NCBI GenBank assembly: GCA_030549205.1
Contig: JAUKTV010000003.1
Coordinates: 186,001-250,000, forward strand
Length of the DNA: 64,000 nucleotides
Reading direction: 5' to 3'
From: Apiosordaria backusii
Lineage: Eukaryota; Ascomycota; Sordariomycetes; Sordariales; Lasiosphaeriaceae
Of this stretch, positions 14,565 through 26,411 are shown piece after piece; within the stretch, counting starts at the first letter, position 1, and each line of letters starts with the position of its first letter. The translations under genes and the position numbers were made by a program. The notes below the pieces were generated by a model that ran no database searches, was not told the DNA's origin, and was given only the letters and a program-made list of their open reading frames with translations.

Positions 14565-17500
14565 TGGTGTGTGTGTGTGTGTCGAAAAAGTTGGATCGAC
14601 AAATTGCGATGTGTAGGAATTGCTTGCATCTTTTGGTTTTGGGCTTTGCTGGGTTGGTGTCTTGGGTTGGGATTTGGTCTTTTTTCTCTCTCTCTCTCTC
14701 TTCATCCATCAATACCCCCTTTTCTTTTCTTTTTCTTCTTCAAGTCTTGAAAGGGCTTGTGTAACAACAGTTGTATTTTTGTCGTTTGGCTTTGGGTTTT
14801 GTTTGGGTTGTTTTCTGGTGGTGTTGATGCCCCCCCTTCCCTCTTCTTCTCTGTTTCCCTCGGTGTCTCTCAGGACGGACGGAGTGATGATGACGACTTG
14901 CATCGAAAATGGGGAGGGTATCGCATCGCATCATATGAAAATTGAGTCGCCGGCTGAGCTGAGGGAAGGGGGTAGTCGTCGATGTTCCGTTGACATTTTG
15001 CCAAATATACGTCGGCATCTGTATTCGAAGGAAGGTGGGGGGGAGGGGGGTTGTTGTTGCTGTCGTTGTCGTCGCGCATTTTAACCGGACACATGGACTG
15101 GACTTGGTTAACCCATCTTTAACGAATGTTCTGAATTGAACGGCCGCCGTCATCTCTTGTTCTTCATATTTTTTCTTATTATATCTTCTTCACTATGTTT
15201 GTTGTCAGTCTTTTTTTTTGCAAATGAATTTTGGATTGTTCTTGGAATTGTTTGTTCCGTGTTTCGTGGCTTATGTGTGTGTGTGTGCTGGGGATAGGGA
15301 TATGAAATATGAGTGTGATTGATACCTTGGGAGGCAGGGAGGGAGGGATGAATAAGGCATATTGGGGAGGAAATGATAAGGGCAATGGTGATGTGATCTG
15401 GGAGGAAAGGGAAAGGGGTATAGGGCAACAAATGATGATCGATGGATAAAAATTTTTTTTTTCTGGTTTTTTGTCTTTTTTTTTTTTATTTCTTTTGTGT
15501 TCGATTTTGGGAGGGTTTTTTTTTTTTTTTTTTTTTTTTTTTGCTTTTATTCCCGATATTATCCTTAATTGAAGTACGTGACGGATAGGGATGGATGGTA
15601 ATGAAGGGGAAGTTGAAGAACAGAAAAAAACGTGATGAGTGTTGTTTGAGGAATGGGGATGAAACACCTGAGGGTTGACTCGAATTTTCAGGGATCATTC
15701 CTGTTGCCCCCTCTTACTGAGAGGGTGGTGGTGTGGGTATTGTAACAATATTGGGTGTGATGAGGATGATGATGAGATTGGGCAAAAAGCGGAAGGGGGG
15801 TGATGTGATGGGGGAGGGATGAAGAAAGGGAATAAGTTCTTGTCCATATCTTGTACTTTTAGTAGTTCATATACATACCTGTCAAATGAAGTTTTTGGTA
15901 TCGATCTGTTCTTGCTCCCTCTTGTGCGTGATTGTGATGTGGTGTTGTGCTTGGTTGTCGGTATGTCCACAGTCTATCGGTGTCGTTGATGTGTTTTTGG
16001 TGGACAAGTTGTCTGTTGTCATCGGGGTGGTTCTGGACATCACGTCGGATCGGATCGCGTTTGACTTTTCGTGCGCGCCTGGATATCTGACAGGCACCAG
16101 CCACTCTCCCCCATTCCTACTCGCCACTGATCATCGCTCTCGACCATTCGTACTGATGCCCAACACTGAAAAAAAAATATACAACCTCGAAAATGCCGTC
16201 GTTTTGTGCCCACATCGATCATGGCCATTTCGATGTCTCCGTCTTGATTGGCCAGTTCATCACACATCTATTGCTCTCTCTTTCTCTCCCTCTCTCCCAT
16301 GAGGTCAACAGACACTCGGTTTCCGGCGCCTCTTTATGTGAAGCTCACTGCTGAGCATCACCAGCCTTCTGAATCATCCAACAGCCGCGGCCAATCCATT
16401 TCTTGACCGCATTGTCAACCTGGTGACCGCATCACGGTGTGGTCACAGGTTGGTCAATAAGGTCAAGGGATATAAGTTGATCGTAGATGTTAGATGGCGG
16501 GCCAGGGAAATTGGTCATGGACGGTATCAGCCCTCCTGATGCGCCCACAATCCCGATTGTTGGCCATCCTTTCTTGATCCGTGTACCCCTTAGTCGTTCC
16601 CTCCCAAAGCTGCTGATTTCGCCAGAAATGTTACGGGCTCCCCTCTGACCGGAGCACCTCCCTCGTGCTCCTTTGCCCAGACACATGTTGAAATGTTGGC
16701 TTGTGCGGCGTCTCCTTGGAATTCGATACTTTCGATGTCTTGGTTGCATAGAGGCGCAGATTCGTCGAGCAGCGTGAACTGGCCAAGAAGCCGAGGTATG
16801 CAAGAGGAATTGGGAGCTTTTCGGGTGTGTCGAAGACTCTGGCAGTTCGAGAAGTGAAATAATACCAAGTTGTTGCCACTTCTTCCCGTCCAAAGTCCAG
16901 AAGAGGGGGCCGCAGCCTCGAGCAAAAGTAGAAATCGTAACACCGAGCAGAGCAGCACAAGATCTGACGTGGCTTGCTGCTGTGTAGCCCTCCCTCTATC
17001 TAGCCTCTCGCTTACACGAGCAGTAAAAGGGGGGAGAGGGGGCAGTTGGTCAGGGGGTGCCAGTCCTCTTTGTGAACCAACTTCATGGCTCTCAGAAACG
17101 AAGAGGAAAGAGAGTCCAAGAAAAAAACGGGAAATCCTGGATATGCAAGAAAGATGACAAAAAGACAGTTTGTTTGAGAGAAGAGCCATTTTCCCTGTTT
17201 TGTTAAACCGTTAAACCCAAATAGTAACAACTTGCATGCCAACAGCCCCAGTTATTGGATTTTTGTCGGGGTTGGGAAAAGAAAGAGTCTCATCCCTTGG
17301 CGCCACTTACACGTATGTACATAGTTGGCGGAGTTGGATCGGAGCCGACCATATAGGGTTTTGGTGCGTGCCGATGCTTTGGATGCTTTGGCGTGCATGA
17401 GTCCGTCAGCCCGGCCTGCAGATATGGCATGTAGGCTCGCTCGGGTATTAGCCGATGATAATAAGACCGAGATTCGGGTACTTTTGGGGGCTGTTGGACA

Positions 17501-18926
17501 TGGTGTGGACCGGCTTTGAAGTCCAGAGAAAGTTGAGTAGTTCCAAAATCCAGAAATGAGTCTGAAAGCAAAGAGGAGAGAGTGAGGAAAGAGTCTCGAC
17601 AAGGCAGCGGGTTTCTGGCAAGACTATCAGGACGGAAGGCTCCGTAGCTCAGACTGTGCCGTGGGCGTAGGGTCGTAGGTGGGAGTAATGCAGCTTCGGC
17701 GCTTCCGCCCTCCGTCGTTTGTCCAGCTCCAAGCCGCCGCGCCGTCTTTCCACTCGAGGGCCAATAGAGAAGTCCGGCATAATGGTGTTGAGTGCGTGAT
17801 TCCGGCTCAATGGGCCGCAGGCGCCGATGCGACGGTAGATCAGATTATGGGCATCTGCAAAAGTCAAGCGCTTTCTGGAACAATTCTGGCGCGCGGCTTT
17901 TGGTCTCTTCAGCCCTTTTCTTTGGGTCGGCCAATCTTGGGTAATCGAGGGCTTGTTGGTGCGCATGCAGCTGGCTCGCTTCGAGGCGGGTGGGACAAAA
18001 GGGAGGAATAGCTGAAGAAAAAGTTACGTGAGGGAAAAAAATAAAAAAGAAGGAAAAAATGTGTGAGAAAGAACGAGGTTTTCCTCAAGTTGAGCTGAAG
18101 AACAAAATGACCATGGTCATCGACATGTGCCTCATTGCCAGGCAGACAGGCAGACAGCGAACGGCAAATGGTAGGACAGAGAGTGGTAAGTGGTAGGTAG
18201 TATAAGAAAAATAGAGGCGAGGATGTAACGTTGAGATGGTTTGACAGGTTTGACAAGTTGACAGCTGGGAAGGTGCGTCTTTTTCTTGTTTGCCTGTTCT
18301 GAAGACACCACATGTGTGCCCCCATATCTTACGAAAAAAAGTACATGGCCGATCACAACTTTGTGCTTGTGATTGGCGGGGTTTTTCTTCTCTACACACA
18401 TTTACGGGAATTGTTGCGCCCCGCCAGCCTGTGTGTGTGTGGTCGCCGACGCCGCCTCGCAAGCCATGCCAGCCCATCCAAAAGCGGAAGGCCATTGGGC
18501 TGAGAGGCGCGAACCTCTGTTTTCGATGCTCTGATCCCCCACATCCCGGCCCTTCCTATCTTTCCTCAGAAGTAAATCCCGACCCCGTGGTTTGTGAATC
18601 CAACATGAGACTCCTCCATGACATGAAGGATGGGTCAAGATCTGGGGAAGAAACCCACAACGGCTCGCAAGATCCTGGTCCCATGTCATGGGCTTGGAGG
18701 GCGGGCCTCTCACTGGCCCGAGCACCAAATTACGTCGTTGAGAGGCCTTGGCGCTCGGGATTTACAGCATGGTCCAAACGACGACATCGCATCCCGTCGC
18801 GGACCAAGTAAACATTCCAACTATCCAAACAATTGACTGCCAGTACTTTCATCAAACTCAAATAAGCCCAATCATATCTGATCTTCGCTTCTTACTCTAT
18901 CTACCGCAATAATACATTCAGCCAAG
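14565..18926. other. Gene-free interval between the zinc-finger gene and the Ssp120-like gene
   Basis: The first part is GT-rich and CT-rich (GT repeat at 14566-14581, CT repeat at 14686-14701) and is probably the 3' untranslated region of the zinc-finger gene. The middle holds long T runs. The rest shows only short frames on both strands with no recognisable protein. The last few hundred bases should contain the promoter of the EF-hand gene starting at 18927. Confidence 0.6.
15516..15542. repeat. T27 homopolymer tract
   Basis: Twenty-seven consecutive T on the + strand, with two shorter T runs in the preceding 90 bases. It could be a simple slippage tract, or the A-tail of an old retroposed insertion on the minus strand; no target-site duplication was identified. 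Confidence 0.85.
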
Positions 18927-19669
18927 ATGCATCTCCCAACCCTCCTCCTATCCACCCTCCCCCCCTTAGCCCTCGCCCACGGCAACCACGGCGGCGGCGG
19001 CGGCGGCGCAGGAGACTCCCAAAAACCAGCCGTAGACTCCAACGCCAACTGGATGACAAGACACATGGCCGGTACTTCTCCCCCCTCCCCACCTCCATCT
19101 CTCTTCAACCACCACTAACTTCACACCCCACAGAGGAACACCACATAACAACCTTCGACCCCCCCTCCTTCTTCACCCTCCACGACTTCGACTCCTCCGG
19201 CCACTTGGACGCCTCCGAAATCCTCAAGCTCTACGGCCTCCTCGACCCCTCCAATTCCCACTACACCCCCACCCAGCGCGATCAGTTTGCCCGCCAAATC
19301 CTCGACCTAATCGACACCAACCGCGACGACCTCATCAGCAAAGACGAGTTCCTCCATTTCCTACTAGTCGAAGGCAAAGAGCTCCCAGATCTGGGCACGG
19401 GCCCGGGTCATCACGGGGATGATGAATACGAATACGAGATTCATCACTGGGAGAAATACCATGACGAGAACACGAAGCTGGAGGATCTGACGCACCCAGA
19501 GGATATTGAGCACTTCAAGAAGCATGAGCAGATGGAGTTGGAGGAGGAGCAGAGGCAGGAGAGGGAGTTGAAGGCGAAGGAGCGGGCAGAGAAGGCGGGG
19601 GGGGAGGGGAGGGGTGGGTGGGTGGTGGAGGAGAATATACCGAGGAAGTTTCAGAGGGTGGATCTTTAG
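18927..19669 (+). CDS. Secreted EF-hand calcium-binding protein, Ssp120-like
   Basis: Exons 18927-19071 and 19134-19669 (226 aa). The N-terminus is a hydrophobic signal peptide with a likely cut after an Ala-Leu-Ala motif near residue 17, followed by a Gly/His-rich stretch. Two EF-hand loops are visible at residues 66-77 (D-x-D-x-S-x-H-L-D-x-x-E) and 109-120 (D-x-N-x-D-x-L-I-x-x-D-E). The C-terminal third is charged and probably forms a coiled coil. In yeast, Ssp120 is a secretory-pathway protein that binds the cargo receptor Emp47 and resembles nucleobindin/MCFD2; a role in ER-Golgi cargo handling here is inferred. The intron joins the signal-peptide exon to the conserved EEHH...FD..SFF..HD block and keeps frame. 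The 3' end faces Trm12, 269 bp away. Confidence 0.88.
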
Positions 19670-19938
19670 GGTAGGGGGGGTTCAATTGGAAAGAAGGAGA
19701 TGAGGTTGGGCGAGGAGGAGGGATTGGGAGAGGTGGGGGAGGGAGTGATTATGTTGTTATTTTGGAGGTGTGTGATGATGATGATGATGGGGAGTTTTGA
19801 TGCGCATCCCTGGCATGGCAGGCGAAAAGTATGGATATGTTATGGTTTTTATGGTTCTTTTTAGTTCACCCCGGATGTAATGATTATATAGATGTATGTA
19901 CATAACTCTAGGCGGGGGGATGTGTTTAATTCTGTAGA

Positions 19939-21255
19939 CTAGCTTATAATAGACGCTGCCGACGATGATGAAGAGACATAGACGTCAAACACGACGTGCC
20001 ACACGTCCGGGGCGAAAGTTTTGACCATCTCGACGTGTTCAACCTTGGCTTTCAGGGGGGTGTCTTTTTCTTCGGAACACCAGCCATCAAACAACCTCTG
20101 AATCTCCGCTTTTCGGGTCTCAATGTCTTTGACCCCGACGTTTTCGTGAAGGTGAAGCCACCCACCCTCCGGTTTTGACGACGAGGTGAACCCTTGAACC
20201 AAAATATCAAACGAATCCCTCCACACCGGCTCGCTAGTAGGCAAGAACCCGCAGTTGACATGCCTCACTTTGGTGGGTTTTTGCTGCTCGCCAAGCTCGG
20301 CGATGCGGCGGGCGGCATGGCGGTTATCTTCCTGAAAGACAATGATTTGCTCTTCTGCCCCCGCTATCAGCTCCCCCGTGGATTTCTGTAAATCTTCTGG
20401 GGCGGTGATGACTCTGACAGTGAATTTATTGGCGAGGGCGCCTCTTCTCAGCCCCTCGACACTCCAGGGGTTGAGCTCCCAGCACAAGACCTTCAGCCCG
20501 AGGCGGGCGTAGGAAAAGACAAAGTAGCCGATCCCGGCGTAGAGGTCGACGGCGTAGCTGTCTTTGAGGGTGGAGGGGGGGATGTACCGATGGGGGTGCA
20601 AGGGAGGGGAACCGAGCGGGATGGTGGAGTGGAAGGATAACAAGCGGGCTTTTTCCTTGATGTTGCCGCGGGAGAACATGGTGTGGAGGGGGGCCCAGGT
20701 TTGGGTGAGGGAGTTTTGTTTTGTTGAGACCCAGAGGCTGGAGTTGAAAGAAGGGGAAGTGGGCGAGCCGAAGGAGCCGTGAAGGAGGTGGAGGCCGGTG
20801 GGGGAGCGGAGGATGTTTTCTTCTTGTTGGGTGGTTTGGTTGTCGTTTTGAGGGGGGCTGGATTTCAAGAGGGGGATTCCTTGGTTGATGGCGAGGTGGG
20901 TTAGGGGGGATTTTGGTGGTGAGAGTTGATCGAGGATGGATATCCATAGCTCTTCTTTTTGAGAGCCGTTGAGAGAGGCGAGAAAGGAGGGCCAGGGTTC
21001 AGAGGTGAAGCTGCCGCTGGGGAGGAGGACCATCGGCTCGTACACTACCCATCGTTTTGGGGCGGCATCTACAAGTTTTTTCTGGGCTTCTTCGAGTGTG
21101 GAAGTCCCGGCTTGCTGCTTGAGCAGATCTAGGAGTGTTGATGGCAGTGAGTTGAGCCAGGGCGTGATGGCCAGCGAGATGGGGCTCTCTTTCTTTTTGG
21201 GTGGCCGGTCCATGGCGTATGGTGTAGGAAGTTGGTGGATTATTAATTCTGTCAT
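19939..21255 (-). CDS. tRNA wybutosine-synthesising protein 2 (Trm12/Tyw2)
   Basis: Transfers the 3-amino-3-carboxypropyl group of S-adenosylmethionine to the tricyclic base at position 37 of tRNA-Phe, the second enzymatic step after Trm5 and Tyw1 in wybutosine synthesis; cytosolic. Single exon of 438 aa. The Trm5/Tyw2 class signature is present: FSRGNIKEK at residues 194-202, the SAM-binding DLYAGIGYF at 237-245, and ELNPWS at 260-265, then a region matching the usual C-terminal half of the fold. The start at 21255 is the first in-frame ATG; Met15 is an alternative. It converges with the Ssp120-like gene. A tRNA-Ile gene lies just beyond its 5' end, but that is not its substrate. Confidence 0.92.
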   Translation of the reverse strand: MTELIIHQLPTPYAMDRPPKKKESPISLAITPWLNSLPSTLLDLLKQQAGTSTLEEAQKKLVDAAPKRWVVYEPMVLLPSGSFTSEPWPSFLASLNGSQKEELWISILDQLSPPKSPLTHLAINQGIPLLKSSPPQNDNQTTQQEENILRSPTGLHLLHGSFGSPTSPSFNSSLWVSTKQNSLTQTWAPLHTMFSRGNIKEKARLLSFHSTIPLGSPPLHPHRYIPPSTLKDSYAVDLYAGIGYFVFSYARLGLKVLCWELNPWSVEGLRRGALANKFTVRVITAPEDLQKSTGELIAGAEEQIIVFQEDNRHAARRIAELGEQQKPTKVRHVNCGFLPTSEPVWRDSFDILVQGFTSSSKPEGGWLHLHENVGVKDIETRKAEIQRLFDGWCSEEKDTPLKAKVEHVEMVKTFAPDVWHVVFDVYVSSSSSAASIIS

Positions 21256-21589
21256 GTTGAGCTATTTAAGTCTCAATGATCCGATTCAGCGTTGGGAGTT
21301 GGCAGAGATGACTTGTAAGCCTGTAAGTCGTTGGTTGGACTTGTTGTTGTAACTTGTAAGAGATGCTTTTGTGCGCTGGACCCACTGTTAAGTGATGCCA
21401 AGTTTTGTGTGGAAAAAACGGTTGGCTTGGCTGGCCGTCTTAACAATTGCTACTGGAAAAGCTCGCCATCTTGAACGCAACATTCAGTAGCAAATTAAGA
21501 ATTCCAAATCAAAGGCTTTGAGTTTCTTTCTTGGCTGTAGGTTACATCTTATAGCTTGAATTGGTACTCAAATTTCAACAAACTGATAA
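21256..21589. other. Intergenic, 5' side of trm12 and upstream of tRNA-Ile
   Basis: AT-richer 334 bp that must hold the trm12 promoter. No further gene seen. Confidence 0.5.
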
Positions 21590-21682
21590 GCCCGATTAGC
21601 TCAGCTGGTTAGAGCGTCGTACTAATACTGGAAATAGTACATAGTAATGCGAAGGTCAACAGTTCAATCCTGTTATTGGGCA
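21590..21682 (+). tRNA. tRNA-Ile(AAT) with 19-nt intron
   Basis: Folds as a full cloverleaf. The 7-bp acceptor pairs GCCCGAT with ATTGGGC (one G-T). The D arm reads GCTC...GAGC. The anticodon stem is TCGTA (21617-21621) with TGCGA (21648-21652), the T arm is AACAG-TTCAATC-CTGTT, and the discriminator is A at 21682. The anticodon AAT is at 21624-21626 and would be read as IAU after editing. A 19-nt intron (21628-21646) sits one base 3' of the anticodon, the standard eukaryotic position. CCA is not encoded. A and B boxes are intact, so it should be transcribed by RNA polymerase III. Confidence 0.95.
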
Positions 21683-22002
21683 GCTCAACCTATCTTTTGC
21701 TCTCCTCAATCTGTTTTGGTTACCCTTGAATCTGTTTTCCGACTTCTCTTTTTGTCTTTGCAGACGTCGATATCTGTATATGTACAATGCTCACTGGCCG
21801 AAAACAATTTGGACCTCCATGATATTGAAAAGAAGACAGCAATTGACCGGTCACCTCCATGAGAAACAAGTCAGTGTGAAGCTTCAAACGAAAACTTGAT
21901 AAAATTGAATTTGACGTCGATCTGCCCAGATAACTCACGTACTTTGGGGTATCATCTCTTTATTTATAATTAAATCTCATACCACTCCCTTATATCAACC
22001 AA
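21683..22002. other. Intergenic between tRNA-Ile and the 3' end of spb4
   Basis: 320 bp, AT-richer near 21960-22010, presumably the spb4 3' untranslated region. Nothing else seen. Confidence 0.5.
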
Positions 22003-24078
22003 TTAATCATCAAACCCGCCAAACTCCTCATCACTATCCTCTTCCACCACCTTCTTCTTACTTTGCCCACCTTTACCAAACGCTCCAAAGGTCTTGCCAT
22101 CCCCTCCAAGAACTGCCCTCTCCTTCCTCCTCTCCTCAGCCTCCTCCCTCGCCTTCTCCTCATTTTGTTTCCTAACCTTCTCAATCAAATCCTCCAGTCT
22201 TGTGTGCTCCTCCCTCTCCTTCTCTGTCATCTTACTTGCCCTTTCCGCTTCCCTTCTCTTCCTCTTCTTTTCTCTTCTCGCAACCTTTAGTTCTTCAGCG
22301 TCCTGCTTCTCACTCCAAGCCTCATTCTTCTTCCTCTTTTGCCCTGGTTCCGCGTTGGCATTTTCCTGGCTGGCTATCCTGGTGGCCTTTTCCTTCTTCC
22401 ACTTTTCTAGCTCTTCCAATCTCTTCTTCTCACGGGCCTTGTCTTTGAATGGGATTGCTTCGGTGTCGATCCCCAACCCTAATGAACGGTCGATATTTTT
22501 ACCTTTGATTTCGGGCATTTTGGGGAGTTCCACGAGGCCGTAGCCGTGGGCGAGGTCGACCCAATCGAGGTCGGAAATGCGGAAGATGGAAGAGGCTTGA
22601 TGCTCGATATAGCTTCTTGCCCAGGAGACAAACGCCCTCTGAGCAAGTTGGTAGATTTCCCTGTCTGCGATGGCCTGTTTCCGTATTCTGGAGGAAATTT
22701 CCTTGGCGGTTTCTTCGGAGAGGGTGATTTGTGGTTTTTCGAGAGGTGTGCAGGGTGTTTGTCGCACTTCTAACAGTTGGAGGTAACCCTCTTCTCTGCC
22801 TGGTTGGAGGAACACCACGGCTAAGCCGCGACGTCCGGCACGACCTGCGCGGCCGCAGCGGTGGATGAAGACTTTCGTATCCGTTGGTGGGTCATGCTGG
22901 ACAACCAGGTCGACTTGTGGGATATCAAGACCGCGGGCAGCGATATCGGTTGTCAGGAGGACCGAGGGGGAGGTCGAGTTGACGAAGCGCTCAAAGTTCT
23001 TTTCGCGGACTTGAGGCTCGAGTTTGCCGTGAAGAGAGACGATGTTAAAGCCGTCTGGGAGAACGCCTTGGAGGACTCTGGCGAAGAATTTTACAGCGAA
23101 GCAGGTGGCAAAGAAGACAATGGAGCGGGCTGGGCGAGCGTCAAGCTTTTCGAGGATTTGGCAGAGGGCGGGCATCTTTTGGCTGGCGGGTGTGATAAGG
23201 TAGGACATTTGGAGAGACATTGGTGTCTTTCGCTCTTGTATTTCGCCACCATCCCTTAAACTTCTCACGCGTACTGTTATGCGATGAGGATAAAGGAGCC
23301 CGGTTGTGATAAGGCGTTCGGTGGCATCGCTCAGGGAAGCGCTGAATAAGCCGGTACGGCGCTGTTTGGGGAGATAGCTGAGAATGCGATTCAGCTCCTG
23401 GGAGAAACCAAGGTCCAGCAGACGATCGGCCTCGTCCATGACCAGAACCTCAAACGTGGACGCAGGCGCCTTGACATAAGGGGATGCGAGTAACTCGGCG
23501 AGCCGGCCAGGTGTACCGATGAGGAGGTTTGGCGACAACCTCAAGAATGCGCTCAGGTCTTCGGCGGCTTTTGTCGTTCCTCCCACCAAAAGCTGCGGGT
23601 ACACGACTGGTTCGGACGTAATGCTCCGCTTCTCGTCTTTGTCATGTTGAAGTTGTTCAGCGGATGGAGGGTGGAATTGTATGAGATTGACGCAAACGCT
23701 GTAGATTTGTTGGGCCAATTCGCGGGTAGGGGCGATGACGATTCCTTGGACATGGTGCCTCTTGGCCGCTTCGTCTCCGCGCAAGAGTTTCTAGACACAA
23801 GCCAATCGTCAGTAGGCATACCAATGGACAGCTATAACAGCAGACGTTCTTACCTCGACTACTGGAATCAAATAAGCCAAAGTCTTGCCGCTACCGGTGA
23901 CAGCTTCGACGACAACGTCTTTGTTGCCCCTGAAAAGATCGAGGGTTGATTTCTGCACGGGAGTCGGCTGCTCAAAGCCAGATGTCTGAAGATAGTCGAG
24001 GATCCATTGAGGAAGACTCTGGCTGAGCGAATCCCAAGACCTGGGGGCTTTTTTGGCGCGTGGTTGAACTGGCGCCAT
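22003..24078 (-). CDS. ATP-dependent rRNA helicase Spb4 (DEAD-box)
   Basis: DEAD-box RNA helicase needed for 60S ribosomal subunit assembly in the nucleolus. Exons (minus) 24078-23854 and 23790-22003 (670 aa); the 63-nt intron falls just after helicase motif I. Motifs in order: Q motif (GFEQPTPVQ), motif I (AVTGSGKT, residues 59-66), Ia (PTRELAQQ), Ib (TPGR), II (DEAD), III (SAS, where many DEAD-box proteins have SAT), V (TTDIAARGLD) and VI (HRCGRAGRAG). The C-terminal 170 residues form a long Lys/Glu-rich tail ending in an acidic Gly/Phe stretch, as in fungal Spb4. The ATG at 24078 gives the usual MAP... start; an in-frame ATG at 24108 would add ten residues. It is divergent from the Dgk1 gene. 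Confidence 0.93.
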
Positions 24079-25202
24079 GTGGAGAGTCCTACGATTTGCT
24101 GGATCCAATTCAATATTAAATATATGCCCCTCTCTCCGTCTGGTCGTTGCTGAATTGGCTGCCCGCTCGAGGCATCCAAAAAATATTGTCAGGACGAGTT
24201 CGATAGCGGGAAGAGCTTATCGCTTATCGATAACACCCTTGTGGCACTGTGCACGGGCCATATTGGAGCACATGAGCAAAATGACATTTTGGGGTTTGCC
24301 TTGATGATGTCGTCAGTGGTGGGCCACTGGAAGCTTGCCATACTTTTTGTTGTCGACGTGTCTTTAATAATTATGAATTTGGAGTAAGGAAGAGACAGGT
24401 GACCCATTAGGTTGGATGCCATCTGAACTCGATCTACTACAGTGGTTTGAGCGTAAAATTTAGTTGTGTTGTGTGCATAACAGGCGGTAACGTCATTCCT
24501 TGCAGGTGGGATGGCAGAATGTGGAGGGAGGGTCACTGGAACTGGCCGGGACTTCGATGTGAAGCATCCTCACAACACTCTTTCTTTTTATAGACCAGTT
24601 CAAGTGTTGAAACGGGGATTCATCTGTCCCTACTGAGGAACATCAAACCAAATCTTGCCATCGACAGCCAGCAACTAACTTGTCACGCTCGTCACTGACA
24701 CTAGTTAACAAGTGAGCGACATTGGAGCCCATCTTAAACCTGTGTCACATGCACGCTGAGGCCTCGAGCACCCCGGTCACCCGCTGCGTTTTCCCTCCCG
24801 CACCAGCCGAAATTTCTTCGCTTTTCCTCCAGCACTGCTCCAAGCCCGCACTGCCCAACGGGAAACGGGATCCAAGAACGCACCGATTCGCCCGCGACGC
24901 AACCAACTTTCCCCCTGGACCGCCGGGATTTGAGCGTTTCGCACCAGCCATGCGGCGGAGTATTCACACTCCTCCGCATCAACCCAAACACCACACTGGA
25001 TTCCGTAGAAAAAGTCCAAGGCTTCTTTCGATACCACCAGGCTGTCTTTAATGCCTTAGCCCCTTTCTCGCCCGACCCAGCGCCACTGTCGAGAAAAGAC
25101 CAGTTCCTCCCCACCTCCCTGTGGCCATCACAACTTTGCCGTCTCCCACGCATCGTCGCCGGTTGTGTCTCACTACCAGCACTACCACCATTTCCTTACG
25201 AC
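24079..25202. other. Divergent promoter region of spb4 and dgk1
   Basis: 1.1 kb between two divergent starts, so it should hold both promoters and leaders. The frame of dgk1 stays open upstream to about 24930 without any in-frame ATG, so that stretch is read as leader. No other gene seen. Confidence 0.55.
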
Positions 25203-26411
25203 ATGTCTGGCCGAACAAGTCAAAGCGTCCCGTCTACACCGCGCGTCATATCTCCAAGTCCGACGCCGTCTGAGCAAGATGGGACTGGGCAGGATGGATA
25301 CAGTGGGCCGATGACTCGGTCGGCGGCGAGGAGGAGACTGGCGACACCACAGCCCGTTGAGGAGGACATTGAAGAGGATGAGAATCCAGAGCTCCGGAGG
25401 GCCCGGACGCGAAGCCGCAGCCCGCTCGACACACGAAAGGTGGCCCAATTAAGCCCAAAGAAGCCCTCAGGGACGGCATCCAGTACTCTCAAGCCGATCG
25501 CAACAACGGCGACGACGACAGCGATCGCGACGCCAAACGGGAGCACGGGCGAAAAAGCACCAGAAACGAATGGCCATCTCTCGCTGCCCACGCCTTCACT
25601 TTATTATGGATGGAGCTGGCGGGACTTTAGCCGCAGCCCAAGCCCACTCGGTCTGATTCCTATCCACAGGCACTGGAGGACGTTTGTGCACAAGCACGAG
25701 GTGCCCCGGAAGGCCCTGCACGTATCCATCGGCTTCTTTGTCGTATGGCTCTACCTCTCGGGTACACAAACCTATTCTGTGTGCCCGTACCTCATGGGTG
25801 CTTTGATACCCATCGCCGCCGTGGACGTGGTGCGCCATCACTACCAGCCATTCAACCGGCTTTACGTCAAGGTCTTGGGCGCCTTGATGCGCGAAAGCGA
25901 GTTTTCCGGTTACAACGGCGTCATCTTTTACCTTTTGGGCGCGTGGACGGCCCTGTACTTCTTCCCCAAGGATGTCGGAGTTATGGCCACGCTGCTGCTT
26001 AGTTGGTGTGATACGGCCGCGAGCACCTTTGGCAGGCTGTATGGGCGGTACACCCCCCGTCTCCGCCGCGGCAAGTCCCTTGCTGGCTCTTCGGCCGCGT
26101 TCCTTGTCGGTGTCGGGACGGCTGTGTACTTTTGGGGGTGGCTCGCCCCGACCAAGGGGCCTTTCCCGGGAGATGAGAACTTTATGTTCACCGGAACTCT
26201 TCGTCTCCCTCAGCTCTTGGCGGACGCTGTGGGCCTGACTCCGGCGAAGGCGACTATTTCTGGAGGACTTGCGCTTGGCGTCATGAGTGTTTGGTCTGGT
26301 TTGGTGGCTGCGGCGAGCGAGGTGGTTGACCTTTTTGGCTGGGACGATAACCTGACCATCCCGGTTCTCAGCGGTCTCGGAATCTGGGGGTTCCTCAAGG
26401 TGTTTGGTTAA
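25203..26411 (+). CDS. CTP-dependent diacylglycerol kinase, Dgk1-like
   Basis: Membrane enzyme of the Dgk1/Sec59 family, which uses CTP to phosphorylate diacylglycerol to phosphatidate at the ER and nuclear envelope, opposing the phosphatidate phosphatase Pah1. Single exon, 402 aa. Residues 1-150 are a low-complexity Ser/Thr/Pro/Arg-rich cytosolic region with an acidic patch. The catalytic part begins at about residue 160 with the conserved VPRKALHVSIGFF block (167-179). Several hydrophobic segments follow, with the family-type LLSWCDTAASTFGRLYG and RRGKSLAGSSAAF motifs that correspond to the nucleotide-binding region. The ATG at 25203 is the first in frame and has a good context (A at -3). 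Sec59-type dolichol kinase is the alternative, but the short length and membrane layout favour Dgk1. Confidence 0.88.
   Translation: MSGRTSQSVPSTPRVISPSPTPSEQDGTGQDGYSGPMTRSAARRRLATPQPVEEDIEEDENPELRRARTRSRSPLDTRKVAQLSPKKPSGTASSTLKPIATTATTTAIATPNGSTGEKAPETNGHLSLPTPSLYYGWSWRDFSRSPSPLGLIPIHRHWRTFVHKHEVPRKALHVSIGFFVVWLYLSGTQTYSVCPYLMGALIPIAAVDVVRHHYQPFNRLYVKVLGALMRESEFSGYNGVIFYLLGAWTALYFFPKDVGVMATLLLSWCDTAASTFGRLYGRYTPRLRRGKSLAGSSAAFLVGVGTAVYFWGWLAPTKGPFPGDENFMFTGTLRLPQLLADAVGLTPAKATISGGLALGVMSVWSGLVAAASEVVDLFGWDDNLTIPVLSGLGIWGFLKVFG

Noticed and set aside
16432..17189. Minus-strand open frame of about 199 residues
   Set aside because: No conserved motif, Ser/Leu-rich composition, and overlapping open frames on both strands; looks like chance.
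17640..17720. tRNA-like start resembling an A box (GTAGCTCAGACTG)
   Set aside because: No T arm or B box follows at the right distance, and no acceptor pairing was found.
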